Part shown: one piece after another, positions 47,830-59,700 of the stretch
How positions within the stretch are numbered: position 1 is the first letter of the stretch
How the letters are laid out: each line of letters opens with the position of its first letter
Source of the DNA: Diphasiastrum complanatum
Taxonomy: Eukaryota; Streptophyta; Lycopodiopsida; Lycopodiales; Lycopodiaceae
Assembly (NCBI GenBank): GCA_029204225.1
Contig: CM055113.1
Coordinates: 27,818,272 to 27,882,271, forward strand
Length of the DNA: 64,000 nucleotides
Reading direction: 5' to 3'
The notes under the pieces: generated by a model
Told to the model about the DNA's origin: nothing
Seen by the model: only the letters and a program-made list of their open reading frames with translations
The model's database searches: none
Translations under genes and position numbers: made by a program

Positions 47830-48623
47830 GACTTGAAAGATTTGAAGAATGACTTCAGCAAGTTCACCGTGTGTACTTCATCCATAACAAGTTTGAAGCT
47901 CTCGACAAGTTTACTGAGTATGTAAATTGGGATGAAAAATGGACAAAGAAGAAAGTCAAGCAGATCAGAACTGATAGAGGAGGAGAGTACATCTCCAACC
48001 GGTTCACTAATTTTTGCAATAGTAGAGGCATCCTTCATAGGAAGACCACAGCTTACACACTGCAACATAACGGTTTTTTTGAGAGAAAGAATATAACTCG
48101 CATGGAATCTGCAAGGTGTATGATGGCCCACTCTAAGGCATCAAGACCGCTATGGGCTGAAGCAGTGGCTACGGCCGCATACCTCCAGAAATACAGGGGC
48201 AAATCTGGCATTCCTCACACAACTCTGCATGAAGTGTGGTGGGGTAACAAGCCTGGCCTCACACATGTACGCATCTTTGGTTGCATCACATATGCACACA
48301 TTCCTGACAAGCTTCGAAAAAAACTATATGAAAAGGTCGAACAAGGATACCTTGTAGGATATGATGCTCATTCATCATACTATAGGATTTATATGCCAGA
48401 CATTGATCAAGTGAAAACCATCAGAAACTTCAGATTTGATGAACCGAGAACCATGGCTAACAAATATCCAGCTAGCTACGAGATTCTTGGGAAGCAGTAC
48501 TACAACTTGTCGACATCGACAGAGGGAGTAGACCTTGAGCATTCCGATAGACACATTGAAGCTCCAGACAAAATGAACGATAACTCAAACCTGATCCTAC
48601 ACATGGACAACACGTCTAACTAA
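47830..48623 (+). pseudogene. Copia integrase fragment (element N)
   Basis: The plus strand encodes the integrase core from FIHNKFEALDKFTEYV through IRTDRGGEYISNRF and the catalytic Glu region (LQHNGFFERKN, where relatives have QQNGVAERKN). It continues to the C-terminal module with FGCITYAHIPDKLRKK and GYLVGYDAHSSYYRIY. The frame is open for 250 codons and ends before RT. It is a different lineage from elements H and I. The N-terminal zinc finger is missing. Confidence 0.9.
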
Positions 48624-48634
48624 GGATCCCATGT

Positions 48635-48832
48635 TTCACTCATGAACGAAACACATTGCCATCAAATACCATTTGATAAGAAATCTGATTGGGAAAAATG
48701 AGTTGAAGCCTATTTTTGTCCCAACCAAGTAGATGGTGGCCGACATCTTTACTAAGCTCCTTGATAAGGGAATGTTTGAGAAGCAGAGAGCTAGTTTGGT
48801 AGTCACAAGACTATCCCATTTTGAGAGGGAGC
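48635..48832 (+). pseudogene. Copia RNase H C-terminus and polypurine tract (element N)
   Basis: In one plus-strand frame the sequence reads TKHIAIKYHLIRNLIGKNEL and VADIFTKLLDKGMFEKQRA, the usual end of copia RNase H. The polypurine tract ttttgagagggagc follows at 48819-48832, with a TGAAGAAAC LTR start. RT and most of RNase H are deleted between 48623 and here. Confidence 0.82.
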
Positions 48833-49423
48833 TGAAGAAACATCAAGTTTCTACCCACAAAGCGCTTTTTACTTATGTCCTTTGATTATGCTAGTATGAA
48901 CATTGTTTTTCATCCTATATCTTATGATGATGAAATAGTGATCACTACTACTTTGATTGGAGTTTCAAAGAAGGATTCAAAGGCCTCATCTTATGATCCA
49001 TTCACTCTTGAATTTCCAAGGAATTAAGACCTTCATTGGAAAGATGGCAGTTTGGAGTTCATTATTTTGTTGGATGAAGCCAAGATGGTGATATTCAAAC
49101 TTTGGTTATATGTGCTTCATACCAAAGTTGGATATTATGGAAAGTTGCTGTTTTTTTTTTTCATGATTATTTTGAGGAGGAGACTCTCAATTTGCATCCC
49201 AAGGTGTTCATTCAACAACCTACCAAAGACAAAGCTTGGATCTTAAAGACAACCCTTATTGAGCTCTCACTACATGTGAGAACTTGGAGCTCAAACCATA
49301 TTCTTATTGTGATGAGTGATCATACTCACTCAACACAACAAGAACCTGAAAATTATGTTATTTTTATGCATGTACTAATTATTGATCTAGAATAGTCTCA
49401 TCAAGCTAAATTGTGAGGAGGAA
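48833..49423 (+). other. LTR stub of N, then non-pol region and polypurine tract of the next element
   Basis: After the stub, a plus-strand coding-like stretch reads MSFDYASMNIVFHPISYDDE and then breaks into several frames. I do not recognise it. It ends with the purine-rich tract ttgtgaggaggaatc (49411-49425) before another LTR start, the same layout as at 214-600. Confidence 0.45.
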
Positions 49424-49950
49424 TCTTAAAATTTCACAATTCTAGCTTGACTAGTTTTTGGTCATATGAATTGTAATTGGTAAGATGGCCATGTAATTGG
49501 ATGCCACACGTGCCAAATAGCATAGGATGCTTTTCCAAAGCTTTATTATACATGTGAAATTGTGGTGGCACCTTTGAAAATATGCCAAAAAGTGCATAGA
49601 TAGGGTAGAGAGAAAATAGGACCCAAAAGTAGCATGTTTTTCATTGTTTTGGGATCTCGAGATCTAGAACCCTAATTAGGGTGGATCCAATGATCAATTA
49701 GGTCATATGTTAGGGTTAGATTATGTTGTGTTCAGAGAAGCCCTAAAATGCTCAGATCCAAGCTACCTATTTGTAAATATGTGAAGAATTCTTCATCAAA
49801 TAATGAGTAAAAATTTGGTTTTCCATCTACCAATGTTGTTGGTGATCAATATGTTTGATATCTGCTATTTGTGTTGAGTGGTTTGCAATTGTGGGACTAT
49901 TTAGCAAGTTAAGGTAATGTACTCTATCTGTGGCAGTCCATACTTTCACA
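49424..49950 (+). repeat. Putative 3' LTR (element O, family S-like)
   Basis: It starts after a polypurine tract, shares caattctagcttga with other family S starts, and ends near tactttcaca at 49950, matching the LTR end tactttcaca of element Q at 18027. No PBS follows, as expected for a 3' LTR. Confidence 0.55.
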
Positions 49951-50149
49951 CGTGTGAAGGATATTGCAAGAATTTGAGCCTTCAAGGCGCTTTTTCCATC
50001 ATTTCAAACATTTATTGGAGTCATTTTGTTGTATTTTCAACATAATTTACTATTTAGATTGACATGTTGCTTAACAAAATTCAAATGCAATTTAGATCAC
50101 TTTTTACACTCTAGATTTTTTTAGAAAACTTCAATTTTTTGGCCTTACA

Positions 50150-50900
50150 ACCAAGGTAATCTTGCAAATGAGGAGAAAGTTGATGAAGAATCATCTTTGA
50201 TAGCATCAATTACTTCATCAATAAGAAAAAAGAACTCAAATGATGCTTGGTGGCTAGACACTGAGGCAAGCTCCCATGGGACATTCCAAAGGGAAATTTT
50301 CTCAACTCTACTCGCTCATCATGGTGCTAAGATGTCAATTTTTATAGCAAGTGATCAAGAATGTAGCATTGATGGTCTTGGTACCATTCCATTGTGTTTA
50401 GGATCTTCAAGGAAGTTAAACATAGACAATGTAGATCTCTCACTTCTTTGAAAATTGTTCATTTGGATGTGCATAGTTTTTTTCAAGAATCCAAAGTGGT
50501 GGAAAGATATATGTGACCTTTAGTGATTATCATTCTAGATTCACTTTGATCCATCTATCTTTTGTCCTTAAAAGGCATGGTGTTTGATATTTTGTCCAAG
50601 TACAAAGCTGCTTTTGAGAAGCGAGTCTTTGGTTCCACTTTCTATATTCATAGATCTTTATATACAAGGAAAAAGGATGATGCTACATCGCTTAAGGGAA
50701 TCTTTGTGGGATGTGGTGAGTCAAGCAAGGAATATAAAGTGTTCTTTCCTTCCATCTAAGAAGATGATGAGTAGGGATGTCTAAATTGATGAAAGCAAAT
50801 GTTTCAAGTGTGAATGAATGTGCTTCTAAAACTTTTGGTGTCAAGGATCTTGCTAGGCTCAAGGAGGAGTCAAGTGCAGAAGTAGATTTAGAGGACTAAC
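50150..50900 (+). pseudogene. Copia protease-integrase remnant (element P)
   Basis: Plus-strand fragments read a protease region with WWLDTEASSHG, in which the active-site motif DSGAS has become DTEAS. IFIASDQECSIDGLGTIPL follows. Short integrase core pieces then lead to the C-terminal module (TRKKDDATSLKGIFVG). Large parts in between are deleted, so it cannot function. Confidence 0.8.
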
Positions 50901-53039
50901 ATCGACGCCCAAGTGCTCCAAGGAAGTCTACCAAGACCAGGTTTGAGTCATCAAGGTTTAGTTATATTGGGAAAGGTATACAAAGGGAAGGCACTACCTC
51001 ATTCATTTCTTACACTCTCACTATTGGCTCTAACACGACTGTTTCAAAAAATAACAGAATATATACAACCTATACAATGTAACTATACATTGAGAGTATT
51101 TTTCTAATAAAAGCAATCTATATTTTCATGGTGAATTTAAATCCTAAGTTTAATTACAGAATTGCATTGTTATACAGGTTCACCAAAATGCCAAAGAAAG
51201 GTGTCATGCTTAATATGATTTGTAAAATGTGTGGCACAATGATAGCATAAGCAAACCATCTTGTATGGACCACTATAATGCATGTTCCCGAACTTGATAA
51301 AGGGGCAAAAGAATGTCATTGGGTTGTTGTTGCATACAAAGAGATACCATGCCAATTGTATAATCCAAGAATTCCAAAACAAATTATTAGTAGTTGATAT
51401 GGTATACACAAAAACACTTCAAGGCAATTGTATAGTACAAGAATGTCAACTAACAAAGAATATAAGTGGCTTGAAACATGCAAAGAGATTCAAGCTAGCC
51501 TCATATATCATGGATACATGCAAAGAGGTCCAAGCTAGCCTCATAAATCATGAATACAAAAAAAAAAAAAAAAAAAAAACAATTGATGATTCCCAGCATG
51601 CAAATAGAGCCCTATGTAATCATGTGAATGACTTTTTGGACACAAATAGAGACCCATGTAGCCATACATATGTAGAAGAAAACCTCCATTGATAGAATTA
51701 CAAAAACATATATAGTCATGCTCTATTTTGATGATGTGGATAAAGCATACTCTAAGAATAAAGTTAAGCTCCCGATGGTAAGGAGAGACACAATGATGAA
51801 AATTGCTTGCCAAGAACTTCAATTGAAACCCTAACAATCCAACATTAAAATACATCCATGTAACCTATTTATATCAGCCTAGTATCCTTGAGGATGCTCT
51901 ATCAAGACACGGTTTAACTAGCTTGGTGTTCTACAAGGTTCCTACCAAGATCCTACCAAAAGTCTAGGTTCCACAAGAATAACTGCTCAGCTAGATATTG
52001 AATTGACATCAATGGCCAAAAATTGCATATTTTGGCAAGATTCACCTTGAGGACCTACGGTTTTGAGCCCGAAACCAATGTCGCCTCTTCTTGCATGTCG
52101 ATATACTCGTTGCTATCCATTATAGTCATTCACAACACCATTGCAAACAACTTTGGTAGAAATAACATGCTTTGATTAGAGATTTCAAATCAAGTCAAAA
52201 TTACATGAATTTTGACTTGATTTTGGGTATCATACCATCTAATTAAACTTTCAGGAATCTATTTTTATAGTCGTATATTCCAAGTGATAGAATGGGGTAA
52301 ATTAGATTGTATAATGATAGTTTTGATTAGAGATTTCAAATCAAGTCAAAATTACATGAATTTTGTGTGAGTTGTCCTAGTTTTGGAGGCTCTTGCTTGT
52401 TGGTCCAAAATGAGTGTTGAACAATTAAAAGGTCATCTAGCCGACTCAGATAACAAGATAGTGATTATAACTCATGTTTCTAAGAATAAAAAATGCATTG
52501 ATGATATTCATACATCATCTTAAATCTACAACGCTCATTTACTTATATAGCAGCTGAATGATCTTATGTTAATCTAACTTTACAATTACAAGATCGTTAA
52601 TAGCTATTTAACTGGTCAATTAGATCAGTTATTATTGGAGCATGAAGACGTAACAATTTGTACTTCAAATCCTGTGAAAATCTGTAGAGTGTCACATTCT
52701 TTGCATTCTTCGAGAAAAATGTCGCATTTTTTAAAGTGTCTGTTGAGTGAACACTTTGTCGCATTTTTCGCAAAATTATTTTATACTCAGAATGACCCGA
52801 AAGTGAAGTAGAAGTCTTTGTCGGGTTTTATGTGTATTGAAGTTTGCGAGGAAAATTGCAGACTGTTGCAATAAATAGTTCAAAAATGCAGACTTCTTTG
52901 AGAGAGTGATTCACTTAGAAAGGAGGAGGGCAGTTAGGATGATTAGGAGAAAGGTTAAACTCCAACACAATCGACACAATCCATCCGACCTTAGCACCTT
53001 AATCTTGGTACTAAATTGGTTGATCTTGAATCCCTAGAA
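50901..53039. repeat. Gene-free stretch with two direct repeats and a poly(A) run
   Basis: No gene is supported. A 40-base unit (atgcaaagag...caagctagcctcata) occurs twice in tandem at about 51476-51515 and 51516-51555, directly before an A-run at 51558-51580. A 44-base unit starting tttgattagagatttcaaat occurs at 52171-52214 and again, identical by eye, at 52322-52365. Words of the type gtcgcattttt recur near 52700-52790. Confidence 0.7.
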
Positions 53040-53178
53040 AGTCTCAAACACCATAGATTTAGAAGATAAGAGATATATCCAAAGTGTATCTACTATGACA
53101 CTAAATGTGACAAACACAGTTGCTCCTATGATTGCTTTTACTACTTGAAAAGTGCACATCTGAGTGGATTAGACACAA
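53040..53178 (-). pseudogene. Tiny copia integrase fragment
   Basis: The minus strand matches element I around its LIHSDVHFSS and SMVFDH blocks (36240-36400), in broken frames. Only about 140 bases remain. Confidence 0.6.
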
Positions 53179-53789
53179 GATTTCAGATAATCTATTAAGA
53201 GATCTGCCAAAGCAAAAGCTTCACACTCACCACTTTTCATCAATCCTTCCATTCAAAAAACAAGAGGACTAATGATATACATTTATCTTCTAAGACATTG
53301 TGCAACTAAAATAGCTTGCCCATCTACAAATCTAGACCTCGACAACTTTGAGAAATTTAAATCTCTTTCTTGGTAAAAACACTCAGTTGATAGCCCAAGT
53401 TGTTGGAGTTATTAGATTGTAATTATTAAATGAATGTTGCATCTATTTGTCATGTTGTTTGTTACTTTGGCGGAGTTCCAAAATCACTTTACTTAGAGTA
53501 TCTAATAATTGGTTGAAATTGATCAATCCCTCCATTGTGGGAAAGAGGGGTTGAATTTCGGGAGAAGAAATTTCTCCCTCCAATAACAAAAATCTCCTCA
53601 TGTGCCATTTCCCTATGGAAAATGATTGATTGCCTTAATTAGATAATTTGCAATATAAAATATGAAGCATAATCTATAGAACATTTTTCAAGTTTCATGA
53701 ATTAATGTGCCCGTGACTCTGAGAGGAGATTGCAGATTCCCAGAGACACTAGTAGGAGGTTCATTTCGGGTTGAGGACATGAGCTCAAT
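53179..53789. other. 3' flank of the phosphatase gene
   Basis: No gene is seen. The part just below 53790 must contain the 3' untranslated region of the minus-strand phosphatase gene. No clear polyadenylation signal could be assigned. Confidence 0.5.
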
Positions 53790-56700
53790 TTAGCTAGCTA
53801 AAGTGGTGCTGGGGCAATTCTTCAGAACATCACAGCCAAGAACGTCTTTGTATTCCCTGCTGATCCAAAAATTATCGTAGACCTTGCCATCACTGCTACG
53901 TTTATACTCAAACAACAACGTAGAGTGGTTAAATGCAGTCAGCTTGCTGAAACCATGGTCATAATCCTTGAAAATACTCCAGTCAGTTTGTATTGGAGTA
54001 TATTCTGAAAGTGAAGCACCAGCACCTCCAACGACTAGGTGAATTGTTGCATTGAATGTACCTGAATAGTGCTCCCTTTCTTGGCTTACACAGATGTTCT
54101 GCATAAACAACAATGGATGAAATACATGATTCAGAACTTTTTTGTACAATAGTCCTCAATCAATAATGTAAAAAAAGCATATTTCTGATGAATTCTCCTT
54201 AAATAAGAATGTCAGAAAAGCATAGTTCTGATGGCTATAGCAATTGCTATAGCATGTTACATTTCATCATTTCTAGTATGTCTCTAAAGCATAGAATTTG
54301 AGAACCGTGGACGGTTCACCACGGTTCTCAGAACCGTACAGTGAACCGTACGGTTCACCAAAAATTTAAGGCTGAACCGTGGTGAACCGTCCAATTAATT
54401 GATTCTTTTTGGTTTCCCACCCCTAAAAATAGCCCAAAAATATGCAAAAAAAAGGGGTGAAATCTGTCAAATCATCTGTGAAATCTGTGAAATCATTTGA
54501 ATCTGTGAAATCTGTGTAATGCCAAAAGTCTATGAAATCTGAGGACCATTTGTGAAATCTGTGAAATGAGGACCAACAATGTCTTGGGAGGGGTTTTGGG
54601 GGGAAATGGAATTTAATTAATTGATTAATCAATTAATGGAACCGTACCACGGTTCATGAACTGTGGTACGGTTCACCCCACGGTTCTCAGGACCCACGGT
54701 TCTCAGAACCGTGGGTTCTATGCTGTAAAGGTATAGATAAATTACAACTCTGAGACTCTTCCTAGGTTTCACTGTATCACAAGGCAAAATTCCAATTTGT
54801 AGTATTCCAGGCAAAATTTTGCAATGTTCAGCTTCAAGTATTAAGCATTGTGCCTAAAAGTGGATGTCTGGTCCTTCTACATAACACTTTTGAACATAAT
54901 GACAATTTATATAAACAAGTTACATTGCCAAATCTTCTCTACTACAAAGTTACCTCATAAACTGGGCACGTGCGTTCATAGTTATGGACATGTCCGAATA
55001 AAGCAAGGTCAACTTTATACTTTTGCCAAAGTTTCTGCAAGCTCTCCCTGCTCAAAGGCTCTCCAAAAGTCCCCTCCATGGCATAGTATTTATCGGAAGA
55101 ATATCCAAGAACCCGATGGGCAACAAATATCAACCATGGCTGCCTTTGCCTATCCACACTTGCTAGACAGTTTTCAATGAACTTATGTTGCTCGGTGCCC
55201 TCCCGCCAATCATGTTCAGAATCAGCAAAGCAGAAATGAAACATCCCATAATCCAAGCCATACCTGTTTTGTTGAACATCAAAAAAGTCAGGGAGAAGAA
55301 TTGCAAATGTTGTGATGACTATACAGTGAAGATATGAAGAGAAAGACCTATGATTACCAAATGGAGTTGAAAATGGTTATGAGACATGAGACTATTATCT
55401 GAAATAAATCTATGTGGGTATAGAGTGAAACTCAAGCTGATACGCGGGAACCTGGAGCACATATGATGAATTTATGATGCTGTTGCCTTTGTCCCTGATG
55501 TCAATACAGTGAAAATGTTGAAGCAGCACCACAAAGGGATATGTAGAAGTGCACAAAAAGGGAAGATGATACCGCACAATGTGAGAAGAGCAGAATAAAA
55601 AATGTATAAGTCAAAAAGCCAGGAAAATGGAAATGTTGAATCGGAAAAAAAAAAGTGCTCACAACACAGGGAAATAAGCAGAAATGCACAACTGTTGAAA
55701 CTTGACTTACAATGCTTTGAATGGTACTTAGTGCAAAGGCATATAATAATAGCTCCAATAGTTAAAATTCAGTATAATTTTTGCTAGCCCACATTGAGGG
55801 CAATGTGCTTTTTAGCCAGGGAGTGTTATGAGACACCCTTCCATAGTTCTCTACATACATGACCAGCAATTGCTTTTGGGACTCACAACTATCTTCTAGA
55901 GATATTAATCAATTTTGCGCCTCTTTTGAAAGCTGTAAATACAATTGCTAACGAACATACCTAAAGAGCTCATGATTTTGGTAGCGCCCTAATGCCACCC
56001 TCTAGAACCTTTCAAGATGATCGTGAATTGGTATGACTACAAGTCAAAGACTCTCATCTCAGATTATTGAGTTTGGTGTCCTGAGCTCTTTGTAGGGGAG
56101 TTCTATTTTTTGGATAACTTAAGATGGAGATCCATCTATCAGTAGCCAATGCCATTCATTAAGTTTTCTTAGGTGGCGATGAAAGTGCTATTTGTTGCTT
56201 TTAGCTTTCGCTTCATGCCCATTGCCCATACCCATGATTGACTTCATAATATCGAGATTTCATGTTGATGTAGGTGGCAACAATAGCAGCGAACCTTTCA
56301 CCCACTCCTTGCTGTCCACTCTTGCATACAGGCCTAAAGGATCAAACTCTTTCTTAGGCATTGGCAAAGGCACACTTAGACCATCTAGTAGTGGTAGGGA
56401 AAGAGGGTGGCAGAGGCTAGGATTACATGGATCGCAGCTGAGACAGCCTGAGTCCGTTACGCTCCTTGAAAACCAGGTATATTTCAAGGCAGACATTGAC
56501 TGAGGCCTCGAGGCAAGATAAGGCAGGCAACGACGCCATCGTAACATAAGTCCTATCACACATTCCTAGTATATCTACCCTTGCACATGACCCTAGAGCG
56601 TGGCTCTAGCTTAGGCACCAACAGAGGCAATTGTAAATCCCCTGTCAGTGGTAGGGGCAAGGGGGGGGGACTAGGCTACATGCATATTCTCATCAAGTTC

Positions 56701-59700
56701 CAGAGAGGGCTCCACATTACATTCAAAAGACTGATACGACTAGGTGGCTTAGTTTTGCAAATAAAGCAGTTGCATCTATACATAGATGTAGAGCCTTTTG
56801 CAGAATGTTCAAAAGGTCATTCCATACGTGCAGGTCTATGGTGTAAACTAAATAGTGGAAGGTGTATAAACAAAGTGTGTGGTGACAATTTGAACATGTA
56901 AGAACATGTGCATGTTGAAAAATGAAAAGCATAGTAGCAACACATGTGCAAATGTGTACAAAAAGGATTGAAAAATATACAAGAAGGTGAACCAGTTGAT
57001 GCATTTTCTGCAACCATAGTAGGATTGGAGACTAGGGGCGGAGGAGATGGTTGTAATATGTTTGAGTCTTATTTGCATGTACTCTTGGCTCATCCGTAGA
57101 TACATGTGTCTTGTGTAGTCATGCCAAAAAACCTTTTATCCTTCTTCAAGAGTTTAGTTATGGACTAGGCTATAGGCTTATTGGGCTACTCTGCATATAT
57201 TCCACCGGCCTTTTTACGTTTACAGTTGTTTATACTTTTTTTCCTAGTTACACATTTTATATTACTCATGTACATGCTTATGAATGGTCTTGGGCCTTAT
57301 TTATTTATAACATTGACTGGCCAAGTGCCTTTATTTATCGAGTCATATGTGCAGTGGAGGGCCCTTAGTAGGGCGCACTATTTTCCCTCAATTTTCTTTG
57401 CCTCCATTTTTGAATTCTTACATTAGGGTTCATTAGTGGGGTATATATAGGGCACAGCTTATTGATTGGTATTGCTTGGGCTCTTCGTGGGAGAACCTAT
57501 TGTCCTTTTACTTCATGTGATGCTAGTTAGCCATTCTTTGTGGGAGATTCGTCAATTAGCTCACATGTCGTCTTTTCATGTGACCCTATTGATGTTGCTA
57601 CCTGCCGTCCTCAGCTTGCTTAAGCTACTTGGGCTAGTAAGGCGGGTGCACCATATTCCCCTTCGCCTCCATATCACTGGCCATGAGTTCATTGCCTTGG
57701 TTGACACAAGCAATACTCATTCTTTCCTCAGCAGTCATATCATTCCCCTCATTCGTGCTACGCCATCGTACATTACATACAACACATGCATACTGTTCTA
57801 AACCTTCAATTGCGAAATTAACATTGTGTGTGTGTGTGTGTGTGTGTTTGTGTGTGTGTGTCTCATAGTTGCTGTTCGTGGGGGGGAAGGCCCTGCCTGA
57901 GGGCCTTCCTTGCTGGGAGGGCCCTTGCCCAAGGGCAGGCCCCGACCAACAAGGAAGGCCCGAGGGCTTCGGGCCTTCCCCTACGTAATGCCATTGTGCG
58001 AAGGTTTTTTGTTTTTTTTTTTTTTTTTCGTTTTTTGGCCGTACTGCCGTACGCGTGGACCAGTTTTTTTTTTTCGATTTTTTGCCATTTTTTTTTCGCA
58101 AGTTTTTTTACGTTTGTGGTGGAATGTGGATGTGGACAGCCAATGATGGGCTGCCACATAGCACATGCACATTCCACCGGAGAGAGGAGAGAGAACGTAC
58201 ATTCCATCGGAGAGAAAACGTGCATTCCACCGGAGAGAGGAGAGAGAACGTGCATTCCACCGCGTGCATTCCACCGGAGAGAGAAGAAAGAAAGTGAATT
58301 CCATTGAAGAGAGGAGAGAGAGAATGACAGATTCCTTGGAGAGAGAAAATTGGATGGACATTATGCTCCTGGAGGTGGTCTCAAAATACAAAGGACACCT
58401 GAGCACAAGGCATTACGAGAACGGAATGCATTCCATTCCGGAACTTAACCAAAATAAAATTTTAAAAAATAGGTATTTTCTAAACACGTGATTAAAGCAA
58501 AAAGCGAGCCTCCTATTCTTCCGACTTTAACAGAAGCCTTGCTGAACACATCTGAAGGAGAAATTGGTGAACTTTTGAGGCTTTCCATCTGTTCCTGTCA
58601 TTGTGAGAGTGTCGGACGAAAAGTCTCCTGCCAAAGTAGATCCATCGCTGCTGGGAGAGGTTTCAAGATTCGGCACAAGTCCTCTGGTTCCAATAAATGC
58701 CTTGCATCGCGCCCACAGTTTCTTGTTCAATTCATCCGATTTATCATTGTCACAAACATACGTTTTGTTTTAATACCTGTTTCAGCTGTTTTTTTAAATA
58801 AAAACAAACGTTCCGACCCAGTACGTTCTGGAACGTACAGTACGTTCGGGCCCATAAGGGTCGGAATGGGTTTCTAAGGTGTGTGTGTATAAAGCAAAAA
58901 TTCTAATTATGTATGTGGATATCATAATCAGATAGTACCTTTTTGATAGCTTCCCTTCCAACTTAGAAAGGCTCATTGATTCCTTGAGTAGACTATTCAC
59001 GAACTACAGTGAATTGCCCACCCCACTACAAAGCCATTGGGCAACCAGTTCTCCATTCGGTCTACACACACTAATAGTTAATGGTTATGCGAAATGCAAA
59101 TTCTATGATCAGTATCTTTACTAACTTCTGCAAAAAATAAAAAACAAATTTTAACTATCGAGCCTATAAATTTGTGTCCAATAGCGAGGTTGAGCTTTAA
59201 GGGAAAGCATTGCTTCAAAAGAACTGGTCAATGGATGTGTTCATGTCATGTTATGATATTGTGTTTCCCATCCATCGCCCATTTCAAAAGCTTGTCTTTT
59301 CAGTAGGTAAGCGTTTCAATAAAAAGTGAAGTGAAGAAGGGTCCATAGTCCATAGCAAAAGAAGCTGCAAACGTGTAGCGCGGGGGTTGTTGACAGGACA
59401 CTTCGTTACTTTTGTTTCAACTTACGTTGACTAAAAGTGTGGGAATGGATGGTTAGAAACTATGTAAAGTAAGCTCGGGACAAAGTTCAGTAGTATCTGC
59501 AACTATGCTTCTATGCGCCCCTGAAAAACGGCAGCTATGACCTTAGAAATAGACCTAGCTTGAAGTTGCCTCCAGAAAATGTTTGTCTTAGTTCACCCTT
59601 GTGCTTCAAAGGGAGATTGCAATGCTCCCTATGAAAAGATAGCTGCTATTTAAAGGAAGAAATCATAAAAGCCTTACCAAAACTTGGCCTTGTTCTTTGT

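Noticed and set aside
57634-58101. Open frames over the (TG)n, GC hairpin and T-run area (155 codons minus, 159 codons plus)
   Set aside because: They translate simple repeats and palindromes (HTHTHT, KKKK, poly-Phe), overlap on both strands and lie in a phosphatase intron.
58411-58880. A fourth hAT-like element from the GGAATGCATTCC cluster to the GTACGTTC palindromes
   Set aside because: The word style is similar, but no 8-bp duplication or convincing terminal inverted repeat could be found.
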